DNA from: Fasciolopsis buskii
Lineage: Eukaryota > Platyhelminthes > Trematoda > Plagiorchiida > Fasciolidae
Assembly: GCA_008360955.1 (NCBI GenBank)
Contig: LUCM01002370.1
Span: forward strand, 1-64,000
Length of the DNA stretch: 64,000 nucleotides
Direction: 5' to 3'
Below are positions 11,126 to 23,935 of the stretch, in pieces. The translations under genes were made by a program, and so were the position numbers. Under the pieces are notes generated by a model. That model worked only from the letters and a program-made list of their open reading frames with translations, had not been told where the DNA came from and did no database searches. The number at the start of each line of letters is the position of its first letter. Within the stretch, counting starts at the first letter, position 1.

Positions 11126-14100
11126 CTTGTCCCATTGCTGGACGACACCGTTACGACTGACGATTGCTTTCATCAAACTTGAACGGGAAAATTTGTTCTC
11201 CAGACTGATTAGCTCTTCCTGATGAATTACCGTTTTGTTCTTAGGTCTGGTTGTCCTTTTTCGTCAGCCGGGACATTGATTCCTCGGCCCTCCTCATTTT
11301 TTAATCATCAGCCCATTCTAATACCTAACAGAAGCGCTTGTTGGCGGTTTGTTTGAAAGCACAAATTTTATTACCATGTGTTCACTTTTGCCTAATAGTT
11401 TCTCGGGTTTTAACTTTCTGATATCCACTTGACACCTGTCGATCAACAAGTATTGGGGGCCTTGCCCTACTCTGTCCCTGGTATCCTGCCCCACATTTTA
11501 GCTCAGACCATGAGAAATCACCCAGTGTACGTCTGTCTCCCCTTGAGTTCCCCTCTGGGCACCTCCGTTCTTCCTGCTGATCTCCGGAAAATTGGAGTCA
11601 CCTAATGCTGCAACTTACCCAGTCTGGGCCAATGCTGCTTTTATCGGACCAAACAGCTCCTTATTCCCCAAGCATTCTCAGTTGTGGCTCTGTATATACA
11701 TAAAATACATTTCTTGTTATTTCGGTTCAGTTGAACTGACACAGAGATATATCCCAAGAGGACAAGCAAGCGTCCAGAGGACGTTTGATGGTATTTGCAG
11801 AAAATGGCTTGCAAGCTTGTTGGTTTTATTTCCCGGGCGATGCCACTACTTTACAAAAGACCCGGTTTCCGGTGCAAGAAATGAATGAAGAACAACCCAA
11901 TCTTGCACGAACGGAGGGAGAATCATCAATGTGTGCGGGTTCCAGACAAGTATTCAATGCCAAACATAACCTAGGTATCTCCTAGCTGCGGAAATAGCGG
12001 CCTATCACATCCCACTCACGACCTAATCATAGCTAAAATTCAATACAGCATGCACCCAAACGGTGCCTGCAGGTGAGTTGTTCCATCCATTTGTCAGTCT
12101 GTTACTGATGTGGTGCGCTCCATCTGTCAACGTAGAACGATAAATAATTGGTTTCCTTCCCTTTAAATTATTTCTGAGGTCGCTATCCTGGTAAAAAGGG
12201 CGTAGGATGTATAAAGAGACGCTCACTCAGAGCGTGTCACCAGCGATCACTATATACGGAGATAAGAATGACGCTGACTCTATGCTGACCGGACGACGCT
12301 CAGTGTCAAATTAACGCCTGCGGTCAACGCATGCATGAAACTTGCACTTAATGAGGAGACAGTCGGGCATGACCGGAGCATGGCAAACACCCTTTCGTAG
12401 AATACCGACCGGAAGAATGGATTTGGTTTTGTGTTCTTATCAAACGACGCTGTGAACTCTTGCATGTCCTAGGAAGTAGGTATCGAAATGATCGTCCAAG
12501 GGGAAAATGATGTCTCAGGGAAATATAAAACAGTTGCACAATTTGATGATTGGCACCCAAAACGAGACAGTAAGCAGCATCCATTGGTGCCTACCCAACC
12601 TCCGAGCCCCCTTGGTTTGAAATTGGCTTTGGGAATTTCCGTGTTTGCTGCCATGACGTTGGTAGACTTTGCTTTCCAGTAAACATGTTAGTTTAAACGA
12701 TGTTAAAATGCAGGGTCGTGGGTTGATTGTGGACCCTCCGCATTGGTAATAATTCGTTAGCTTGGTTCCTCTTTTATCTGACATACCTTGTCGGTGACGA
12801 ATATGAAGAAAGTAGCCGGCCAGAGACGCAAGACTCCAACATGGATGTAATTTCGGCCATTCAACATCCCATTGCAACACTTATCATCAAAATAATTCTT
12901 ATTATGCACACCAAGAAGACTGAGGAACAAAGAAATCGTTTTTAAAAACCTCATGAATTTTTTATTCTGCCACGGCTGATGATTTGGCTGGTTCGTTTGC
13001 TACGTCTTCTGATGGGGCTGCAGGGTGTGCTCGTAAACACGGGGTTATAAGGTGTCACCTCGATGGATTACTGAGTCCACCTGTATTACGGCACTGGTAT
13101 TCATTCCGACATGTTCTTTGGCTTGGAACGGTCTATAGTGCCGGAATCTTTGCTAGCTTTGTGGCCCATCATGATTCATTTATCCGCGATGTGCGAGTGT
13201 TAAAGGGACGGCTGTTCTTGCTCAGAGAAATGCATGTATACAATAATCTGGTTTAGGATGCACGTACATTGTGGTGTTTTATTCACCGGCAGCAAATAGG
13301 TGCCACATGTGCACATCCTGCGTTGAGCTTGCGGTGTAGTCAGCGTAACAGTAATAAACTAGACAGTCTGGAGCAAATATGTTCCTGGGTAAGCGGAGTA
13401 CGCAAACGAAGGTGTGTCCAGCTGCTGTAGTCTGGGCGCCCGCTTGTAGGGCATTACCGCATTCCGGTAAAGCTGCTGAAAATGCTTCACTTCATTTGGG
13501 GACCCTATGGGCCATCTTTAGTCTTCAGTGGAAGCATTCTACCATTCCATCAACAGCAGGGATCTAGCCTGAAAAACTGGTCCGCCTGGTACCCAAACGC
13601 TGAAGCAGACTTTCAAAAGTACCTTCAAAATGTGAACCACTTTGGTTGGGAATTATGACTGAACACCCAATTAACTAGAAAGGCCTAAATGTCGGTTTCG
13701 TTAGTGGTGTTTAACAGAGGGGGCCGCGATCTTCCATTTGGCCAAGAGATTTAGATCATAAAGCAAATCAACATTGCCCTTGGACGGAGCAATTTAATCC
13801 AACGGGTCGACATGGACATCTGAGAAAGTTAAATGCACAATAAGAAAATTAACCTTTGGATTTCCGCATGCCCATGCAAATTATACCTATGCATTTGGAT
13901 GTATTCTCCAGTCTAAGTGGCGAGGTTGCGATTCAGGTTGTACGGTTTTTTGGACGTTTTAATAGTGGAATAGACATAATATATTTGCGACCTTGTTGCC
14001 GGCAACCTGAATGCACATGCCTTGAGAACCGAGTAATGCAATGTAGGCACCGATAAGTCCTGGGTGTGTCCCTGTTGGTGCAGTGCATGAATAATAGGTT

Positions 14101-17100
14101 CATGATAGGCGTAATCCGTGACATGTGGACCTTCCGTAATGTACCATAGGTAAAAAATGGCCAGCTGATATCGGACTTTGGCCGGCAAAGGTACTATTTC
14201 TGATCTCTTTGGGTTGCAGCTTCTTAGAAGTAGCGTGCCTGCTAAGAAACGTGTCTAACTTTCCCGGCTTGGTGAATACATCAGGCGGCTGAGTAGCAGC
14301 GTGCCTGTGGGTGTGGTTGGCGTAAACTGCTGGAGTGCCAACCTCCATGGATGGCTTAAGCATCTCAAGGTTGTCTAACAAAGCGGGCCCGGAAAGCGAA
14401 GTTTCGATGGTGGTAGCATGATCTGTTCCTAGGTTTGGATCTTGCTGGTCATTTTGCGTGTCGGTCAAGGCTCGGACTTTGTTGCCAGCTGCTAATGGTG
14501 GTCCCCGGTTATTCGATCCGCTACATCCACCTTATAACCTCCTGGCACGAACTCTGTATTTCGAGCACCTGGCCGATGGTTGCCGGATGGAAGTCAGCAA
14601 GTGAACCCAAGGGACTGCAAGGGACGAGGGGTTGGTGGTAGACAAAACCTGTACTTTTGGTAACGACCTGTTTTTGTTCTGGAGTTTCGTCTGCAGCCTC
14701 GGCACATTCGCCCAAGCTCCAGCTGTGCATGAACATTGCCAGCATGTTTTACGCTTAAGTGCGCCTCGGCCGTGCCTCGCGAGAACAGTGTTCTCCTGGA
14801 GACCGGACAAATTGATATACACGTTCACTACAGGTGCTCGGGTGGGGTCATGTTCCTCAGCCGTATTTAGGAGAAAAGACTTTGGATAGTGTTTTATTTG
14901 AGCGAAGCCAGTCACTTGATAAAGGCATCTCAAGGAGGGCCTGAGGATTGCAGTGACGCAAGTACCTTGCGATATCGTGATTTCTGTGTGATATCTGCCT
15001 GTTCGTATTAGTTGGAATTGCTGATAACAAACTGTTATACTTCGACCACTGGTTTGGCGTTTGCTTTCTCAGGGCTAATCTCAAAGACAATTATGAATGC
15101 TTCGGTGTCATAGGGAAGTTTTCCAGTTCAGTCATATGCGGTGCTTTATACCAGGGTTAATACTCAATTGGCGCGCACACTCACGTCCATAAAGCGTTAC
15201 AGCTACGAAAACCAAACCTGAAGTGAGTTGAACTTATGCTTATTAGACCGTCACGCAAAGGCGATAGAAAAGTGAAAGCAGTAGCGATAAGCGGAAACAT
15301 TCGCCAAGTGGCTCTTTGGTCTATAAGTTGGACACCATTGCATGCATGCCCCGGCTTGGTTGGTAGCAAAAAAGAGAATAAAGATCACGTGCATGTTGAA
15401 TCGCACAACTTACAGGGACCTAGCTTTCGCATTCGCTGAGGACATATTTCGGAATCTGCGTGTGTGATCACAGTGAAGACGAAAGCCACATTTAAACCAA
15501 CAGCCGAGGATGGTTAGAACAACAAATGCGGACAAATATGAATCATTTTAATCACAACTCCTGAGCACTTCATTGTCCAATACAGAGCAAGTCCAATTAC
15601 GTCAATCCCCGTTCCGGAGATCTTCCGTATTTGAGCTTTAGTCATTCCTCTCACAAGGTGTTAGCCTTTAAAGGATCTATCTCTTTAAAGAAATGGAATG
15701 CAAAGCTTGGTAATTGGTAATAACAGAATCTGCTTTGTATCCACTTCTAGTTAGCCGGGCAGTGGATGTTCTGGTTAATTGAGATCCAGGAATAAACCGG
15801 AGGAAGTGGCCAAAACAGCCTGAAATTTGCTCCAGCGGTTGTAAGGGCGAGCGAAACGGGTAAAACTTCTTATCTGATAAGAAGTATAGATGCATGTTAT
15901 GATCCTTCCAGGCAATTACTGCGCATGAGATGCATGGCTCGGTTGATTCCAGATTGCCTTATCTTTTTTGATAACTTGGTTCTCGGCCAAAGTTTGGCGC
16001 CTCTGCAAACGTGGATTGCATTGATGTGGTGGGGTAGCGGAAACCAGTTAGTGAATAAAGGATTGAGCAAAAAACCAATTTGATTGATACGATATTCCAT
16101 GAAACATATGTGAAATTAATCCGCTTTCCTGGTTTACTGCCAGTACAGTTGTGGCACTAGTTGTGGGCGGCCGATTTCAGTGCTTTTGGCAAGTCGCACA
16201 ATGAGACAAGAAGCGGACGCTCCGTTGATAGAAAATCTTTCGATTGTTCTCCTCTAGGATCCCGCCAAAAACATTTTCAATCGCTGGTGGGTTAAACCTC
16301 TAGACCGTTGCCTGACATTATAGACGACAAACTTTATAAACGCTACATATGCGGCAATTTTGAGCAGAGGGCCTGAAACAGGCCATTGATCTAAAGAAAA
16401 ATGAAGGGGGCGTTTTACAACAAGCACTGGGGTCTTTCACCGGTGTCCAGGTGTGCATGTAAGACGGCATTTCCCATCTTCACCGTGAAATCACGGTCAG
16501 CAAATACGTTCCACGGTGGTTCTTGTATTGGACAAAGAAGTGTGTGACTTAACGGCTCAAGGAAAGTGGATATGCGAGACTCTGTAAAAGACCCTGTTGA
16601 AATTGACAAAGACGCTGTACGAAATCCAGCCGTCGTCCTAGGCTTCATTAGGCTGACCAAAAGAGTTGGCACATTGAAAATGAGAAAGCTCTCATAGGGA
16701 ATACTTTGTTGAGAAAAGAGTAAGATTTGGTTTGAAGGCTAACTTTGGAGGGTAGCTCTATTTGTAATGAATTGGCATACCCAGCTTCACGTCCCCAGAA
16801 TAGGTGAAATGGCTGAGTTTTTATTTTTTTGGATAAACCGCATTTTAGACTTCTCCGAAGGAAGAAATTCACTGAAGCTTCTACCGAATCCGTTTTCTCG
16901 TCTGGAATTACGGTTGGGACTTATCTGGGCCCACGGAGAAATGTGAGTTCTGCCTCCGGAATCCATAGGAGCCGCACCCTTAAGAAAAATGTGACGCAGA
17001 GCAGTTGGTGCTGTTTTGGAGAAAAATTAGGGGTGTCAGGTCGTGGTGAAGTGAACCAGGTCGCTCGGGAACCGCAGGAGGGTTTTCAGCGTCAAAACCT

Positions 17101-20100
17101 TTGGGACCCCGAGGACAAAAGAGGATGTTTAACGCTTCGGGCGTCGCGTAAGTCAAAATAAATCTCTGTCGTAAACGGAGCACAAGTGAGGATGGTTTGC
17201 TGAACATTAGCTCTGTACTGCATAAATATGGAGCCATTCAGTGGGGGAAATTCCTAAGTTTTCCGCCACTTTGAAACTGTTTTTTCTATCCATTACCGTT
17301 GTGCCTTTTTGTTATCGTGCCTGGCAAACAAGCGCAATCTCTCCGACAAAAGGCTAATTTGCCTGGGGTTCGCTGTCCTCTAAGTCATGAGTCAAAAATC
17401 TTGGGACTAATCGTTAGTCGTCTGATTTAAGCTCTTAGAGCCCTCCAGCGGTCCTATCAGCCGGGAATTTGTGCGACACCTTGAGTCGCTTGAAGCAAAG
17501 AAAGATACTTGAACAGACAGAGGTGGTCCCAATGATGGACCCAATTGTATTTGACACCAATGAAAGGGAAGGGTATTTCGTGGTGACGGCAAACGGTAAA
17601 AATAGGTGGGCGTTGTTAACTTGTGGGGAGAAACATTCCATAACATGGATTTTGTGGTAATGACCTTTAACGAGTTAACTGAGGATGGAAGGACATATAC
17701 CCAATGGTTACCTGTGTCGCTTCCAGGAGTTTGACGGTAACATTTAAAAACGTGCAACATTTTGAGCGATCGAAAATTCTTCTCTCGTTGTGTTTGTTTT
17801 TTCCACATCGGACGATTTTTCCAAACGTTCTCACAATTGCACTTGTTTTCCTTACCGTTCACTTCCTTTGCCATACATTCACGTTTATTTGTTTTGTCCT
17901 CGTGCTCCTTAATAGTTTTGTACATTGCGTGTGCTCGCTAGTTACCTTGATTTGAGAGGGTTAGTATTGTTATGACCCACTTTCATTTCAACATCGACGT
18001 TGTTCGATCATGGAGCTTTGGTCTGTTTAAGGCGATGTTTGGCTTTTACGTTCAGAAACGCGTTTGTTTCGTCTGATCAAGTCTACACAAGCTGCTGCCT
18101 TTGGTTGAACCACGGGCAAGATAATTTCTATTTATTCCTTTTCCTCAAGCGTCGTTTGACACCGACGTTTTCCCATTTCCTGAATACTTCTTCGACCCAC
18201 AGCAAAAAGTATGGTTTCTCCGTAAGTGGTTTTTACCCAAGAAAAGTTTCATAGAACTTGCAAGGCATTCTTCTATTCTAAAGAGTTTCGCAGCATTTTG
18301 GCCTCGGCTTGTTTCGAGGATTCGAACCGTCATGTAAAGCAGGTCATGAGCATCTTTGGGTTAATCGGGTTGTAAATCATTGATTAAACTTACTTGGACC
18401 GCGATACTTCATTTAGTCCTTGCGAAAGTATTTTGCTAAGTAAGAATTTGTTCCATCTGCCATTGGCCATCCGGCATTCGGTGAGCTAAGCTAACCGTGA
18501 AGAAGATGAATTAGTTATTTATATTCCCTCAGCACAGCAGTGCTCTACCTCGATTGTTGGAAGGCTAAGCCCAGGCTATAAATTTTGGTCAATAGGGGCA
18601 ACATCCTTATCTCAGTTAAAAGTTGAAACGTTTTTCCAAATCGGCATATCTCCGACAATATCTTCTCCAAAATCTTGCCTGGAAGCGGCACATCTGGGAA
18701 TAGGGATTCCTGATTGAAATGCATCTGTGGCTTTCCAGTTTTCTTGAAGGGCTGACACAGGGTGTGGTGTCTAAGATTATCTGCTTGATTTTTGGAATTT
18801 TATTATACAGGCCTTAAGCAATTGCCACTTAGACAAATGTATCTTTGCTGAAGATCCGAAGCAGTCGTTCCACATCCGGCTGAATTTCTGGTAGGAGTGG
18901 GTGGGACGGAGGAAATTTTCTGTGTGTTGGTACTGTTGGGAAAACCAAGATTCATTTCAAGGGTGGCTTTCTTGGGTGAAGAGTTCTCTACCAAGAAGTT
19001 GTCGATGTTTTCTAGGGCCGATGCTAGCCTTCTTTTTTATCCTCCGTTAACGGTGAATTTTGAGAAATTTCAGAATTACGTGGCATCGCTTCTCATGGGA
19101 ACCTCTGTGACATTTTCTAGACTAGATTCAAGAGGAACGGCGTGCTGTTATTATTTTTGAACTGCCGAACCTGGGCTAGTTTTGTATTCCGTTTCAGCTT
19201 CACTGGGTGCCCTGGTCGCGACTAGGAGGTAAAACTCAATAGCTTTGCGGGGGCTGGGGAAACTTTGCACGATTTATACTGTTCACCAAGAGGATTGGAA
19301 TGGTGCGGGCCAAGGGATATTTGTCGGAGGACATCGGTGGCCTACGTTTAGCTTTGTGCAGTTTGAAGAAATTGTGTCATGCCCCCTTCCCGTCTAATTT
19401 GTACAATTAGGTTTTGCCGATGGCGAGAGCTTGTCTCAGAGTCTAGGTTTCTCTTATTCAATATCAGCCTTTTTGCAAGAATCGAGCAGCTGCTCTTTCT
19501 CCATGTGCCTTGGCCTTTAATGGGGAAAGAGAATTTGAGACAGCGAGGAACCTGTGCGTATGAGCCTCGTGGGTGACCCGGAATGGTGACATGGTATTAT
19601 GCGTTTGTTGCAAATTCCAGCACCGCAAAGAATTTTAGCAGCATCGAATGCTTGGTGCTCATCGATATGCTATTTGTAAGGGCTAGATCGCTAAGGTCCC
19701 CAGCTGGTCAAACTCATCCTCAATCCATCGGATTGTCCGTAGAGCTCAAAACGTTCCAGTCCTTGCTCCCCTAAATCTGACCTGGCGTTTACAGCCTGCA
19801 GTGGCTTTTCAAGATTGATACAATTGTGTTGGGGAACAGCGAAGTTAAAGATAGAGGATACCCCCTACCCCGTTAGAAAAGGTAACACCGTTGACGATTA
19901 TCATTGCGGGACGGAAGTCTGCAGCCTAGAATGCGTTCTGTCACAGACTGACTGTGTCCAAGATGAAAAATTAAAAAATGAAAAGGTATCGTTTAAGTCG
20001 TATCCCACAGAAATAATTTCCGGAGAACTTTTTACGACGGACGCAGCTGCACCGCACTGCACGAGTTCTTAGAGGGAGAAAGCAAAATCCCCGAAAATCT

Positions 20101-20289
20101 CTGCTTTCCATTTTGATGCTAAAATGGTTGTGCATCTATGACAGCAGCTTAGCTCTAGGTAATGTGACGCAAACAAGCGCTGCTGAAAAGCAAAAATGAA
20201 TTTAGTTTAACCATTTGTTCCATTGTTTTTTTATGGATTAAAGAAGGCTTGTCCAAGACACCCAGTTACTTTGGGGATGCGTGGCACTT
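11126..20289. other. long stretch without recognisable gene
   Basis: No domain, RT motif or RNA gene is recognised on either strand. The longest open frames are 172 codons (17407-17925, minus), 133 codons (14532-14933, minus) and 122 codons (14100-14468, minus), within what chance can give in 64 kb. A minus-strand frame at 15677-15895 contains GHFLRFIPG, faintly like a gypsy RT tail, but no neighbouring motif supports it. Much of 16000-20000 is purine- and G-rich on the plus strand. Confidence 0.45.
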
Positions 20290-21690
20290 ATCAGAAGAAA
20301 CTGAAAGTGAAAATCTTTCTCAAAGCGACATTCATTATCTTCTAGAACATAGACTTATCACCCCTGGACAGCGTGGATTTCTTCGCAAGAAATCCTGCGC
20401 TACTCACATGATTGACCGCCCAAAGAAATTCAGACTGTCCTATTAAGCATTATTGGGTCGAAAATCTGGACCTTGTCCTCGTTTTGTGGAGCCTACTGCA
20501 GCCTCATGGGAATTGCGGGTGTTAGATGAAAATAATAAACCCCTGTAAAAATGACGATGAAAACTTATCCGATTCATCGCATTACGCTTGTGGCCTCAAC
20601 AGCAGTCCAGAATAACCATGGAAATCACTTTGTAGGAAAATTTGTTCCGAGATCTTTGGAGCATTCTAAGAACTGGGCATCAAAGTAACCGTTTCTCTGA
20701 ATTATACTAACAAGTTTTCCTCTGATTTTAATAATGCGCCATAGAAACGATCCTATCCTGACAAGAGTTTTGGCAATCTTGGTTCAGGAAGCGCATGGTT
20801 TGTCTCTGTGTATGAACAAAATTTTGAGTTCATGAAGTAAATGAATTATTGTTCTTTTTATCTGTAGGCTTTCCTAGGTGGCTAAATAAGATTGCATCAT
20901 ACAGTGTTGATGATTCAATTCCGTCATAGTTTTTATCATATCTACAATCTGGAGTATATTCGTTTAAATAAATGTTTTCACATGTGAACCTAGATTGGTG
21001 AACAAGCGGTGCAATCCAAGGCTGCCTTCTGAACCCCCGGATACCTTGCTTTACGTCAGCCGTCCTCGGTGTTATCTGCAACGGCGTCACTATTCTCGTT
21101 GATATCGATAACAGAATTGTTTACACCATTTACCCTGACGCTTTGGAGTCTACCGTAAGTAAAATATCGGAAGACGTAGCGTCATGCAGTTCCTGAGCAA
21201 ACGGCCGGAAGAAGGAATTCTCCATTGAAAAAGCAGCATCGTGGAGTACAAATGCATTATATCGAAAAAATTCAAATTTGGTAATCAGATCATCCCCGTT
21301 AGCTGTGAAGTTGGTGACCCAGGCCTAATTTAATCTTTCATCTTAAACTTCTCGGAACATGCTAGCACACAAGTTTCAAAAGCGAATAAATTATTGGGAC
21401 AGTTTAACAGAACTCTGAATTTGACGTAAAGCAAACTACATCTTTTTAGAACCCAGGTCAGACCCATTCTAGAGTACGGCTCTCTTACCTGTTTGAACAT
21501 CAAGCAATGAGGCAGAGTGGCGATTGAATACGTCCAGAGTGCGTTTACCAAGCAACTGATCGGCCAATATGTAAGCCTAAAATGCACCGAACGCTATGAG
21601 TCGCTGAATTAAGTTTCCCTGTGACTCGGGCGCACAAGAGCATAAGTGGTAATCTTTATTGATATCATTAGAAGGGGCAGCTGCGTCTCC
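20290..21690 (+). mobile_element. decayed LINE reverse transcriptase remnant
   Basis: The plus strand carries a pre-motif-A segment in an open frame, HRLITPGQRGFLRKKSCATH (about 20349-20408). After a poorly readable middle come MHYIEKIQIW (about 21252-21281), ANKLLGQFNRTLNLT (21384-21428), LHLFRTQVRPILEYGSL (about 21437-21487) and IEYVQSAFTKQLIG (about 21524-21565), the typical post-RT region of jockey/CR1-like elements. The spacing of about 1.1 kb between first and last landmarks fits one element. Motifs A, B and C are not recognisable and several stops interrupt the frames, so it is an old inactive copy. A possible further C-terminal part extends toward 21900. Confidence 0.72.
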
Positions 21691-23194
21691 GCAACTTGTG
21701 TTAAAAACCCACTCCCATAATCTCTCCGAAATTCGGGGTTGGTTGTCACTCCCAGTATAACAACATCCACCGGGGCCAACTCGTTTTTGTTAAATATCTG
21801 TCAATATAAAACAAACCACCCGAACAGTTGCGCATAATATCATCTAGTGCATACAAAAAGAAGTCTGTAGAGTAGTTACCGTTTCAATTCTCACCCTTCT
21901 ATATCGCCTGAGGGTCGAGTGCATAAAAATTGATTGTGCTTCTAAAGAACGTCAATCTCATTGTTCCATTCATCATGGGAAACGAGATAAGTTTTACTCA
22001 TATCGCCACATGAAAAACCAAAAATAAATTGACATCTTGATTTTTTTCTTTCTCAGTCCTCACTGATATCTCTCTATCCATTTTAAACAGTTCAGAGCTC
22101 CAATCTCCCACGCCACCGTGGTCCTGCGTGCAGAATCCTCGGTTTTCCCCCGCTTTTATTCCATTTTGAAATTATTTTTTCTTCATTTTCATAAAAACTT
22201 ATATAGCAGATTAGATTTGTCTCTCCCACCCCCAACTTCTAAATGAGCTCGACGCTAGAGCTTGCCAATTGCATACATGCATTTCCACGTCGGATAAACC
22301 TCATCCTCCTTCTGTCTTCAAAAACAATTCCTATTTCGCAATAATCTGGCTCCAAGTCAAAAACCCGTTTTTCTTTGTTTGGGGGTGATCACCAAAACTT
22401 CACTCCCCTTTGCTCTCCTAACCAATTTCGACACGGTCGCCAAAATGACCACTGCTTTGGAATATCAACATCCACTATCACTTTCATATCTTAATTTTCG
22501 TCATCGCCCCTCCTTAAGTAAATGATTTTGGTTCGTTGAAACCACCTTTGTTTCTGATGAATCCAAAGGATTCCTTCCAGATGAGAATAGGCCGACATGC
22601 TGGATTCTTTCTTTCGCATTCCCCATCGATATGACTCACCGTGAACATAGAATCGTAAGTGGTTTTTTCTTTTACCTCAGTGGCAGTTTCCACTTCTTGT
22701 CCTTCAAAGGCATGGTCTTTTAGAGTGGAATAGATTCCATGATTTCTACCCTGTGAATTTGGTCCATCCCTGGTGAGTCTCTATTTCGCCTCGTTCCGTA
22801 GCTATCTGCCGTCGTTGTTCATCATCCGTCCACCAAAGAAACAGTTCACTCTCCTTTACCCATGAGCATAGACGAGCCACACGCTAGATTAACCTGTCCA
22901 CTTATTTACGCAGAACTAAAAGAACCGAATTGCCAACAAAATTAGCCGCCACTGCTATATTTTGGGTCTCAATATACCTTATAGCACCTTCCATTTCTAA
23001 GCCTCTCGTAAGGTTGTTCGCTTCTTAATCTGCAGCTGACATTTGGGACAGACCATGGCTCGTTCTTTTCCTTTTCATGCCGTTCACTTTTGGATGTCAA
23101 CAATATTTTTATAACCTAGCTATCTTGGCTTCGGCTCGCCTATGATTTTCATCTAGAAAAATTGTGTCTCGCTTATCCTACATACACCACACTT
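21691..23194. other. no gene recognised; strongly pyrimidine-rich
   Basis: The plus strand is heavily T+C-biased; for example 22141-22200 has 31 T, 12 C, 13 A and 4 G. No domain is recognised beyond a possible tail of the LINE at 20290-21690. Confidence 0.4.
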
Positions 23195-23935
23195 GCATTC
23201 CTTCCTTCGCCAACCGGGTACACCAGCTTTATCACAATAATGCGCGAAGGGGTCGGGTCCAGCGCTTTGGTCGGCGTACATCTGGCGGGCAGCTCGGCTG
23301 CAGCAGTTTGCCGATGCGCATAGGTTGGCGGATTGCACCTCCCGTTTTCATCTCTAAACGTTGATTTTCAGGTTGGGTGACCAGCTTTCGGTCAAGCCCA
23401 CCAAATAACGTTGTGATAAACAACCCTCTAGCACCAATGCTAAGGTGAACTCTTTTGTACTGGTCTCCTCTTACTTCTTCCCAAGGTTCTTTTCCAAAAC
23501 CATACAAAACGGGCTCACGGGGAAGTATTTTATTGGCATTTGATATGAGCTGAATTTCCACATGTATCGCAGCATTCTTTAAAAAATGTATGAGGACCAT
23601 CTTTTCTCACGAACCTTTGTTCTTGTCTGCCAAATATGGCAACATACTGACGCTTCTGGCAGCTGTTCTTCTCAAGAGTCCATCAGACATTGCCTCATTT
23701 GAGTACGGTTCCTTTTCTTTTTCCAACTATGCCTACACCTATCTGAAATTTATGAAACCAAAATTGCCCAAAACCCAGTTCATAAACCAGACAAAAACAT
23801 ACATAATTTCTGACCCGTATCGCCATCTCCACATGCCCAGCAAACTGTGCTTCTAATATTCGGTCAAATTTGCTGCAAGTGTCCAATAAGCGCAATGCTC
23901 ATCAGACTAGACATTCCGTTAGAAACTGATCGCAA
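23195..23935 (+). repeat. anonymous repeat family 2, copy 1
   Basis: About 740 bp aligning in direct orientation with 29205-29945. Landmarks shared with that copy include CATCTGGCGGGCAGC, ATAGGTTGGCGGATT, TTTTCAGGTTGG, CATACAAAACG, the CATTTGATAT/CATCTGATAT pair and CATTCCGTTA. By eye the identity is roughly 70-80 percent with many small indels, so it is older than family 1. A 122-codon minus-strand frame (23232-23600) exists only in this copy and is broken in the other, so coding is unlikely. No protein domain is recognised. Confidence 0.75.

Noticed and set aside
12984..13256. Plus-strand frame preceded by TADDLAG, like an RT motif C
   Set aside because: No motif A or B upstream and no post-RT region downstream; coincidental.
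15677..15895. Possible gypsy-type RT tail (GHFLRFIPG)
   Set aside because: Only one short motif-like string; neighbouring frames show no RT, RNase H or integrase signal.
17407..17925. 172-codon minus frame overlapping a 63-codon plus frame
   Set aside because: Length is within chance expectation for 64 kb and neither product resembles a known protein.
18318..18330. tRNA B-box-like GGTTCGAATCC on the minus strand
   Set aside because: The flanking bases do not form a T stem and no A box lies upstream at the right distance.
22550..22580. Hammerhead-like core CTGATGAATCC...GGAT
   Set aside because: The GAAA segment required after stem II is absent; no CTGATGAG plus GAAA pair typical of flatworm hammerheads was found in the window.
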